Assembly (NCBI GenBank): GCA_903865435.1 | Contig: CAIPJS010000002.1 | Span: 1-64,000 of the forward strand | Direction of reading: 5' to 3' | Length of the DNA stretch: 64,000 nucleotides | Source: an uncultured Bacteroidota bacterium | Lineage (GTDB): Bacteria; Bacteroidota; Bacteroidia; Chitinophagales; Chitinophagaceae | Shown here: positions 34,551-41,090 of the stretch, one piece after another | Layout of the letters: each line of letters starts with the position of its first letter | How positions within the stretch are numbered: the stretch's first letter is position 1 | The notes under the pieces: model-generated | What the model was told of the DNA's origin: nothing | The model's input: the letters and a program-made list of their open reading frames with translations, nothing else | The model's database searches: none | Made by a program: the position numbers and the translations under genes

Positions 34551-37256
34551 TTATTTCTTTTCTTTTTTATAATGTGCTTTTCTCATATCTTCTTCGTCAT
34601 CCATATCTGGACCTTTCTCTACTTTTCTCCAATCCACATCTCTGTTGTAACGCTTCATGGCGTTGGTCGTATTGAATATATCTTTAGAGGGAAATACTAA
34701 GCTGTAAGGCTTATAATTAGGTTTATCGGTAAAAAAGTCTTCCAATAAACTAGCGGTAGCATCGTATTGATTCACATAGGGAACATCTAAAATATTATAA
34801 ATTACTTTTAATATTGAACCAAAATTAGCATGTGTATTGGAAGTATAATTTCTTTTTACATAAGGTCCTGCCATCATTAAAATACTTCTGTGCGCATCTA
34901 TATGGTCTACACCCCCTTGAGGATCATCTTCGGTAACGATCACCAACATATTTTTCCAATAGGGCGTTCTAGATAAAAAATGTAAAATTCTACCTACTGC
35001 TAAATCATTGTCTGCAACATAAGATTCATGATAGGGATAGCCATCTTTAGGTCTTGGATCGGCAGTATGGTCATTGGGTACCTGCATGGTGATTAAGCTT
35101 GGCAATGCTTTGTGTTTGTTGAGCCACAATTTTTTAAACTCAGTTTCGAATTGCTCCATTCTAAATTGATCTGGAATATTGCAATTAAATCCTGCGTAAT
35201 TATGACTTGTATTTTTCCATAAAGCTTTTTGCATGGGCACCATTACTGCATGTCCACTTCCAGTGGCTGTATCATTCCATTCTTCTCTATTGTGCGCTGT
35301 TTCATTGGCTTCACCAAAATTATAGAAAGGAACATTTTTTCTTTCCAATGCTTCCCATAGCCCACCTCTTTCTGCATAATCCTCAGGATCTATGCTTCCA
35401 GTGGTTCCCGGGAATCTTCTACCAGAAGCATTTGAAAATATTTTTGCCGATTTATTCACACTTGAATTGGTTTCTACCCATTCGTTGGGAATCACGCCCA
35501 TCATCCAATGATGTCCATGGATAGAAGCGTCACCATCACAATAAAAATTATCCGAAAAGGCAAATTCTTGTGCCAACTTTGAATGATTGGGTGTAATGTC
35601 AAAACCTACCGCATTTTTACTTTGAAAGCCCATTCTTACATGATTACCAAATCTTGCTATACTTGAATCACCTCGGCCTGTTTTTAATTGACCTAGCACT
35701 TCATCATAAGTTCTATTTTCTTTGGTGATGTATACTATATATTTAATGGGGCTTTTACGAATGCCGGCTTTAATGGGTAATGGGTTTTTTACATCATCTA
35801 CCTTAGCAATCGTTTTATACGTATTGTTTAAAGTTGTTTTGGTATAATTTTTTAATTCCTCTAAAGTGGGCACTTTTATTTTTTGGAAACTACCTAATTG
35901 AATGTCGCCAATATAAGTACCTTGTTCTGGTTTTTTAAAACCAATACCACCATTAGGCCCTGCACCATAACCTCTACAAGAAATGACATACATTTCTTTT
36001 TCGTCATTACTCAACCTGATTTTTGAGGTACCCCATCCGCTTGGAATAAATCCAATAGTCTTTCTTTTCTCAAGATCAATCACTGCTACTGCATTAAATC
36101 CTAATAAGGCAACATACAATGTTTTCTCGTCCTTGGTCATGGTCATGCCAAAAGGAAGATAGCCTCTATATTGATCAATGGCATCATTCATTTTAATAGG
36201 AATACTTCCAACTATTTTATGATTTTTATAATCAATGATAGAAATATTATCATTCGTAGCATTGGATACATAGGCCAATTCATTACCTATTGTTATTGAG
36301 TTTGGACTTGCGCCTCCTACTACCTCAGCGCCCTCAATCATTTCCCCAATTTGATAGCCTGTTTTAAATTTATCTACTACTTGATTTGTACTAAGATCAA
36401 TGTTAAAAACACTCATTGCATTAGGTGATAAGGGGTCGCCAACGCCAGGTATCAATCTTCCATTATACGTAATACCATTTATTGATTCTTTTGTGTTGTT
36501 TCCATAAGGATGCCAAGGCATCAGCATGGTATCATAATTTTCCTTGGTAATATCTGGAATGATTGGGTAATCATACATGCCTACATTGGCCACCATGACG
36601 AATTCTTTGTTGGGGCTTAATGCTAAATTAAAAGGTTGACGTCCTGTTTTAATGGAAGCTTTTATTTTTTTTGTTGCCAAGTCAATCCTAACCAATCTAA
36701 AATTGCCTCTATCTAAAACCAACAATTCATTTTCCTTTTCATTGTAGATGATATCTGAAGTAAAGCTGTCGTCGTAACTAATTCCATCAATAGTTCCATT
36801 TAAGGAAATAGAATCTATTTTTTTGAACTGTTTGATATCATAAACCATCACGGCACCTGCATCACCGGCACTTAAATACACTAAGTCATTATTATTACTT
36901 GCAAAGGTGATACCCAAAAAAGATCCCTTTTTTAAAATGGTATCAATTTTTTTATCATAACTAGGAACTCTAATGGCTTTTAGATTATCATTGTTGATAA
37001 TTGTTATGACGCCATTGTGTAAGGTCACTGTTTTAGTTCCATCGGGTGAAACGGCCATCCCAAAAGGGCTACGTGTGATTTGAATAGTAGCACCGGCTGG
37101 GGTAATGTATCTGCCACTTGGTAAAACTGTGTGATTGTTTTTATCAATATTGGTGTATTCTTTATCACCAGGCACTGATAAATAATTGTAAGTTTTTTGA
37201 GCAATCAATGTATTGGATAGTACAATTAATTGCAAGTATAATAATATACTTTTCAT
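34551..37256 (-). CDS. YncE-like beta-propeller fused to phosphoesterase (PLC/acid phosphatase) domain
   Basis: The 901-residue secreted protein (signal peptide ending LIAQ) has a propeller of YncE/lactonase type over about residues 40-480 (repeats such as NKEFVMVANVGMYDYP and KTLYVALLGFNAVAVIDLEK). A phosphoesterase domain follows from about 500: ITKENRTYDEVLGQL, AFSDNFYCDGDASIHGHHWM and VTEDDPQGGVDHIDAHRS, with the acidic and His metal ligands of that family. Family members cleave phosphodiesters or phosphomonoesters. It heads a three-gene reverse operon, and 11-bp repeats lie upstream. Fusions of this kind recur in Bacteroidota; the propeller role is unknown. Confidence 0.9.
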   Translation of the reverse strand: MKSILLYLQLIVLSNTLIAQKTYNYLSVPGDKEYTNIDKNNHTVLPSGRYITPAGATIQITRSPFGMAVSPDGTKTVTLHNGVITIINNDNLKAIRVPSYDKKIDTILKKGSFLGITFASNNNDLVYLSAGDAGAVMVYDIKQFKKIDSISLNGTIDGISYDDSFTSDIIYNEKENELLVLDRGNFRLVRIDLATKKIKASIKTGRQPFNLALSPNKEFVMVANVGMYDYPIIPDITKENYDTMLMPWHPYGNNTKESINGITYNGRLIPGVGDPLSPNAMSVFNIDLSTNQVVDKFKTGYQIGEMIEGAEVVGGASPNSITIGNELAYVSNATNDNISIIDYKNHKIVGSIPIKMNDAIDQYRGYLPFGMTMTKDEKTLYVALLGFNAVAVIDLEKRKTIGFIPSGWGTSKIRLSNDEKEMYVISCRGYGAGPNGGIGFKKPEQGTYIGDIQLGSFQKIKVPTLEELKNYTKTTLNNTYKTIAKVDDVKNPLPIKAGIRKSPIKYIVYITKENRTYDEVLGQLKTGRGDSSIARFGNHVRMGFQSKNAVGFDITPNHSKLAQEFAFSDNFYCDGDASIHGHHWMMGVIPNEWVETNSSVNKSAKIFSNASGRRFPGTTGSIDPEDYAERGGLWEALERKNVPFYNFGEANETAHNREEWNDTATGSGHAVMVPMQKALWKNTSHNYAGFNCNIPDQFRMEQFETEFKKLWLNKHKALPSLITMQVPNDHTADPRPKDGYPYHESYVADNDLAVGRILHFLSRTPYWKNMLVIVTEDDPQGGVDHIDAHRSILMMAGPYVKRNYTSNTHANFGSILKVIYNILDVPYVNQYDATASLLEDFFTDKPNYKPYSLVFPSKDIFNTTNAMKRYNRDVDWRKVEKGPDMDDEEDMRKAHYKKEKK

Positions 37257-37292
37257 TGAAGTAATTTAGTCCCACAATCTATACCATGCTTA

Positions 37293-37319
37293 CTTAGCGT
37301 GGTATTAAGTTTCTATTAA
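37293..37319 (-). promoter_or_regulatory. Pho-box-like 11-bp repeats upstream of phosphoesterase operon
   Basis: On the minus strand, TTAAT, TTAAT and CTAAG end at 37315, 37304 and 37293 in exact 11-base phase, 37-63 bases before the start of the phosphoesterase fusion. Spacing and core match the repeat set before the phosphonate operon. The third unit is imperfect. Confidence 0.42.
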
Positions 37320-37372
37320 ATATTATACAAGGTGAGATAAGGGTAGGTCGGTCAAGTGATGAATAGGTATAA

Positions 37373-37406
37373 AAAAAGCCTTCCCGATAATTCGAAAAGG
37401 CTTTTT
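37373..37406 (-). terminator. Intrinsic terminator, probable former terminator of the tRNA-like RNA
   Basis: The stem AAAAAGCCTT/AAGGCTTTTT is perfect and bidirectional, with a CCCGATAATTCGAA loop region. On the minus strand it lies four bases beyond the left 16-bp repeat that copies the 3' end of the RNA gene at 39.6 kb. It could therefore have been that RNA's terminator before the cassette arrived. Confidence 0.75.
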
Positions 37407-37409
37407 AAT

Positions 37410-37425
37410 TGCTGTAGGGGGAGGG
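37410..37425. repeat. Left 16-bp direct repeat (att-like)
   Basis: Identical to 39618-39633. It reproduces the 3' strand of the T-stem, the 3' acceptor strand and the last three bases of the RNA gene but has no matching 5' RNA half beside it, so it is a fragment rather than a second gene. Confidence 0.75.
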
Positions 37426-37543
37426 CTAAAATATTTAAGCTATTAAGAACCAATTACTTAGGAATTTATATTTTCCCCATATAGTATCTATTTTTTAAAC
37501 CGTACATTTGATTACCCCCAAAGGATAGTTTAAAACTTAAACT

Positions 37544-39469
37544 ATGAATAAAGTAATTATTGCTTTGGGAATTTTATTTTTATTTGCTTCCTGCAAAAAA
37601 GAGATCCCTCAAAAACAATTAACAGTAAATGTAACACCAGCTGTTGGTGGCACAGTTACTCCAACTTCCGGGTCTTATGGTATGGGTTCAACTGTACAAC
37701 TAATAGCAACACCTTCTGCTGAATATATATTTAAAGAATGGAATGGAGGATATACTGGAACTACGAATCCAGCAAATATTGTAATGGATGCGGATAAAAC
37801 TGTTACTTGTGTTTTTGAGAAAAGACAATATCCACTTAGTTTAACTATTGTTGGATCTGGAACTGTGAAGGAAGAAATTATTAAAGTTGCTGCTGCATCA
37901 ACTAATTATACATCGGGTACAACAGTGCGTTTAACACCAGGGCCAAGTGATGGATATCAATTTAAAGGATGGTCTGGAGATAATACTTCAACAACATCAC
38001 CACTAGATTTAGTCATATCAAAAGCTACTAATCTAACTTGTACTTTTGAAAAAATGGCAATAACTACTTTAAAAATTGATAATCTTTTAGATACATTGAC
38101 TATTTCAAAAACACACAAATACATTGTCAAAGGGCTTTATTCAAATGGAGTTGCCATTGATTTAAGTGATAGTGTTAAGATAACAGCTTCAACATCTGGA
38201 GTAAATATTTTAACTAATAAAAATCTTGTAGGTGCTCAATCAGGCGGTGTTGTTGTAACCATAGCATTCAATAATCTTACTTTAAAAGATACAGTGTATG
38301 TTTCTGAGATTGAAAATGTTGATTTAAGTACTCTATCATTCTTAACAACTCCTTCAAATCCTAATGCAAAAATTATTGTACCTGTTGTTGTAATTAATTA
38401 CTATCCTACTTTAAATGGTATAGATATTGATACAAAAAGAGCACCTGGTTATGGCAGCTTATCACCAATTACAATACAGGATTTAAAAAATAGAACTACT
38501 GACTATATAACCTTGACTAAATATGGTTTAGAGGAAGCAAGTAAATATAGAGGTTATAGTAATCCTTCCCAAACATCAAACGTAAGTTTTAAAATAGTAA
38601 AATATGTTAATGTATATGAGATAAAAAGAGGTTTAAAAGATAAGCCAGATGCATCTTTAAGTGCTCAAGAGAAACTTACACCAGTTTTTCAGCCTGATTA
38701 TGTTGATATTTTTTCTAAAATAAGTTTACAATCATTAGTTGAAGGGAGTGGTGTTAAGGAGGTTTGGTTTTCATTAAGGCCATTGAGCTCTGAATATCCT
38801 ATTGTGAAGGACTCTTTAACTAATGGACTAACAGCCGCTAATTTTTTAAATTTACCTGAATCGAATATGGCAAGTCCAACAGGAAACGTTTCAAATAGTT
38901 GGTGGAGTGGTATTAAAACTAATAATTTGCCATTGCCAATATATAATAAAACATATGTAGTGTATGGCTATAATTTAGAAACTTCTCCTGGCAATAATAT
39001 ACATAATAGAGGGCATCAAATTGAATCTCAACTTCAATCTTTAGATTCTGGGATTTTTGGATTAAATACTGCAACGTTTTTAAATAAATTTGTAGGAATA
39101 ACAATTGGACAAAATAACAATAAACCCTTAGGTAGAGCTGGTATGACACATTTTCCTCCAAATACAACCGTTGATTATGATTACGATAATAAAACTTTAG
39201 TAGAAAGTGATATTGAAGATTGGAAACCATTAGGGGGCACTAAAAAATTAATTAATAGCGATAGATGGATTGGGTCTCAGCTTCTAAAATACCCTAGTTT
39301 AATTTCAACAAAAGATGATTATAATAAAGATCCTCAATATAAGTGGCTAATATTTTGGATGCAAAGTATCCCAGGATATAATAATGGTATAAGCGGAGTG
39401 AATGATTGGTGGGATTTATTTTATAATTGGGATAATTCAATCAAGAATAATTCAAAATTGAATAACTAA
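37544..39469 (+). CDS. Cassette lipoprotein with InlB-type B repeats, Big-like domain and unknown C-terminus
   Basis: The 641-residue protein has a lipobox ending FASC (Cys17). Two InlB B-repeat/bacterial-repeat modules follow (about 25-90 and 95-168), each ending in CVFEK or CTFEK after a GW or EW core (FKEWNGGYTG, FKGWSGDNTS). A Big-like beta sandwich spans about 172-255. The last 385 residues match nothing I recognise; they contain HNRGHQIESQL, GRAGMTHFPPNTT and a Trp-rich end (WWDLFYNWDNS). An extracellular adhesion or enzymatic role is possible. Its low-GC, Asn/Thr-rich composition differs in feel from neighbours, consistent with transfer. Confidence 0.82.
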   Translation: MNKVIIALGILFLFASCKKEIPQKQLTVNVTPAVGGTVTPTSGSYGMGSTVQLIATPSAEYIFKEWNGGYTGTTNPANIVMDADKTVTCVFEKRQYPLSLTIVGSGTVKEEIIKVAAASTNYTSGTTVRLTPGPSDGYQFKGWSGDNTSTTSPLDLVISKATNLTCTFEKMAITTLKIDNLLDTLTISKTHKYIVKGLYSNGVAIDLSDSVKITASTSGVNILTNKNLVGAQSGGVVVTIAFNNLTLKDTVYVSEIENVDLSTLSFLTTPSNPNAKIIVPVVVINYYPTLNGIDIDTKRAPGYGSLSPITIQDLKNRTTDYITLTKYGLEEASKYRGYSNPSQTSNVSFKIVKYVNVYEIKRGLKDKPDASLSAQEKLTPVFQPDYVDIFSKISLQSLVEGSGVKEVWFSLRPLSSEYPIVKDSLTNGLTAANFLNLPESNMASPTGNVSNSWWSGIKTNNLPLPIYNKTYVVYGYNLETSPGNNIHNRGHQIESQLQSLDSGIFGLNTATFLNKFVGITIGQNNNKPLGRAGMTHFPPNTTVDYDYDNKTLVESDIEDWKPLGGTKKLINSDRWIGSQLLKYPSLISTKDDYNKDPQYKWLIFWMQSIPGYNNGISGVNDWWDLFYNWDNSIKNNSKLNN

Positions 39470-39536
39470 ATATCTAGCAGATTTTCCATATTATTTTATA
39501 ACTAATTCTTATTAAAACGTCAATTTGAATCAAATA

Positions 39537-39559
39537 TTAGTGAAACTTTTAGTGAAACT
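39537..39559 (+). repeat. Tandem 11-bp direct repeat near right end of cassette
   Basis: TTAGTGAAACT occurs twice, at 39537-39547 and 39549-39559, separated by one base. Short direct repeats near an element end can be arm-type recombinase sites, but no recombinase is present to test this against. Confidence 0.5.
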
Positions 39560-39571
39560 AGTAAAAATAAT

Positions 39572-39612
39572 AAACCCTTTAAAACATTGTTAATCAATGA
39601 ATTAAAGGGTTT
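39572..39612 (-). terminator. Long hairpin terminator between cassette gene and tRNA-like gene
   Basis: An 11-base outer stem AAACCCTTTAA/TTAAAGGGTTT and an inner CATTG/CAATG stem form one long hairpin with T-rich flanks. It can serve both the cassette gene (plus strand) and the tRNA-like RNA (minus strand), whose 3' end is eight bases away. Confidence 0.7.
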
Positions 39613-39617
39613 TATTG

Positions 39618-39633
39618 TGCTGTAGGGGGAGGG
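39618..39633. repeat. Right 16-bp direct repeat (att-like) within RNA 3' end
   Basis: Identical to 37410-37425. It covers the RNA from the last T-loop base through the acceptor 3' strand to three bases past position 72. Confidence 0.75.
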
Positions 39634-39782
39634 ATCGAACCTCCAAGAGGCAGTTAGCTAAAACACAAAGTTGAGTGGTCTACCCTGGTCGCCTATTGCT
39701 AGACGGCTCTATGTTTCGTTTATCCCGTTATCCTCACCTCCGAGACAAGGAGGCATGTATGCCAAGATTTCATCACCCCACA
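39620..39782 (-). ncRNA. tRNA-like RNA with a ~90-nt insertion in the variable region
   Basis: On the minus strand a 163-nt sequence folds with tRNA ends: a seven-pair acceptor stem TGTGGGG/CCCTACA with one G-U, T8-G9, a short D-arm with ATG/CAT stem and a GG in the loop, a CCTCC/GGAGG stem with seven-base loop TTGTCTC, and a canonical T-arm GGAGG-TTCGATC-CCTCC followed by a G discriminator. The loop would place anticodon GTC, but positions 37-38 are T and C, unusual for a working tRNA. About 90 nt sit between the anticodon arm and T-arm, with internal ACGG/CCGT and TAGC/GCTA pairings. CCA is not encoded. tmRNA hallmarks are absent. The 474-base intergenic stretch 39470-39943 holds this, the terminator and an AT-rich leader only. 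Confidence 0.6.
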
Positions 39783-39943
39783 GTATTTAAGAACTTATCA
39801 TTTGAGTGGTTTATCTAATTTTTTCCCTCATTTGATAAATCAAAACTAAAGTATTGCCTTTTATGTTGCAAATATTTTAAGTATATTCTTTAAAATATAG
39901 AAAAATATTAATAAATTGCCATATTATTTAAAATCATATAAAT

Positions 39944-40432
39944 ATGGAGCCTAAAATGAACCCAAAATTGAACATTGACAAAAGCCTTGACAAGCTGGAT
40001 TTGCAAATTATACAAGCCATGATGCAAGATGCTGAAGTTTCCTATGCCGATTTAGGCAAGCAGTTTTTTGTATCGGGCGGTACCATTCACGTGCGTATTA
40101 AGAAACTAGAGGAGTTGGGCATTGTGAAAGGCAAGCGTTTAGCTGTTGATTTAAAAGTGTTGGGCTATGATATCATTGCCTTTATTGGTATTTACTTGGA
40201 AAAAAGTTCAATGTATGATACGGTGGCCTTGGCCTTAAAAAATATTCCTCAAGTAGTGCGTGTGAATTATACCACGGGTAATTATAGCATGTTTGTGGAA
40301 ATTGTTTGCAAAGACATTCAACAACTTCGTTTTGTACTACATGATGAACTGCAAAAAATTAAAGGAATTGAGCGAACTGAAACCTTAATTTCTTTGGAAG
40401 AAAGTTTTTCTCGTAATGTGAAGATTGTTTAA
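39944..40432 (+). CDS. Lrp/AsnC family transcriptional regulator
   Basis: The 162-residue protein has an N-terminal winged helix (about 12-70; DLQIIQAMMQDAEVSYADLG and the recognition helix GGTIHVRIKKLEELGIV) and a RAM/AsnC effector domain with YDIIAFIGIYLEKSS and a GNYSMFVEIVCKD strand. Lrp proteins bind amino acids or other small ligands and usually act on neighbouring genes. It is 34 bases upstream of the molybdenum-hydroxylase small subunit in the same direction, so it probably regulates or is co-expressed with that enzyme. Confidence 0.93.
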   Translation: MEPKMNPKLNIDKSLDKLDLQIIQAMMQDAEVSYADLGKQFFVSGGTIHVRIKKLEELGIVKGKRLAVDLKVLGYDIIAFIGIYLEKSSMYDTVALALKNIPQVVRVNYTTGNYSMFVEIVCKDIQQLRFVLHDELQKIKGIERTETLISLEESFSRNVKIV

Positions 40433-40466
40433 AATTTCGTTTGTAAATTACATCAAATCTAAGCTT

Positions 40467-41072
40467 ATGAATCCCTGTAATTCTTATAAAAGCAGAAGGG
40501 GCTTTTTAAAAAAATCTGCATCTATTGCAGCATTATATTTGGCACCTGCTACTTTAGTTAAAACTTTTGCCATAGACCGTGTAGTGCCTTTGCCAATTGC
40601 TAAAGAAAAATTAACCATTACCATCAATGGAAAATTAATGAATCTTGAAATAGATGCAAGAACTACTTTGCTTAATTTATTAAGAGAAGATTTAGCCTAT
40701 ACGGGTACGAAAAAAGGTTGTGAGATGGGACAATGTGGGGCATGTACCATTCACATCAATGGCAAAAGAACCAAGTCTTGTATTCAATTGGCCTTAAGCA
40801 ATCAAAACAATAAAATCACCACCATCGAAGGATTAAGCGATGGTACTGAATTACATCCTATGCAAGCTGCATTTTTAAAGAATGATGCTTTTCAATGTGG
40901 TTATTGTACAAGCGGTCAAATTATGTCGGCTGTTACTTGCGTAAGAGAAGGCAATGCAAAAACAAGAAAAAGTATTCAAGCTTATATGGATACAAATATT
41001 TGTAGATGCGGTGCGTATCAAAACATTGTAGATGCTATTGAAGAAGTAGCTAAATCGGGTGCTAAAATTTAA
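40467..41072 (+). CDS. Tat-exported [2Fe-2S] small subunit of molybdenum hydroxylase
   Basis: The ATG at 40467 exposes a twin-arginine leader, SRRGFLKK followed by a hydrophobic stretch; an upstream in-frame TTG inside the regulator gene is less likely. The 201-residue protein has a plant-type ferredoxin cluster (GCEMGQCGACTIHINGK with a fourth Cys in SCIQL) and the second helical cluster domain (CGYCTSGQIM and NICRCGAYQNI). This is the iron-sulfur subunit of xanthine-dehydrogenase-family aldehyde or N-heterocycle oxidoreductases. The exported assembly would pass electrons to a periplasmic or membrane acceptor. Confidence 0.92.
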   Translation: MNPCNSYKSRRGFLKKSASIAALYLAPATLVKTFAIDRVVPLPIAKEKLTITINGKLMNLEIDARTTLLNLLREDLAYTGTKKGCEMGQCGACTIHINGKRTKSCIQLALSNQNNKITTIEGLSDGTELHPMQAAFLKNDAFQCGYCTSGQIMSAVTCVREGNAKTRKSIQAYMDTNICRCGAYQNIVDAIEEVAKSGAKI

Positions 41073-41090
41073 ATACTTTAATTCAACCTT

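Larger units (their letters stand above)
37410..39633. mobile_element. Putative one-gene cassette integrated at the 3' end of a tRNA-like gene
   Basis: Two identical 16-bp sequences (TGCTGTAGGGGGAGGG) bound about 2.2 kb. The right copy is the 3' end of the minus-strand tRNA-like gene; the left copy is a detached duplicate of it. Each copy is followed, in the RNA's direction, by its own hairpin terminator. This is the structure left by site-specific integration into a tRNA 3' end: the insert rebuilds the RNA end and brings a substitute terminator. Inside are one lipoprotein gene and a 12-bp-period direct repeat near the right end. No integrase gene is present, so movement would need one supplied from elsewhere. 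Confidence 0.6.

Noticed and set aside
37410-37425. Second tRNA gene at the left repeat
   Set aside because: Only the 3' 16 bases are present; no T-loop, anticodon arm or 5' half lies beside it.
39620-39782. tmRNA gene
   Set aside because: The 3' end has a tRNA-like T-arm, but the sequence is too short, lacks the GGGG-U-G-A-A tmRNA 5' pattern and a tag reading frame ending in Ala codons and stop.
39620-39782. tRNA-Asp with group I intron
   Set aside because: The extra segment is about 90 nt, too short for a group I intron, and lies after the anticodon stem rather than in the loop.
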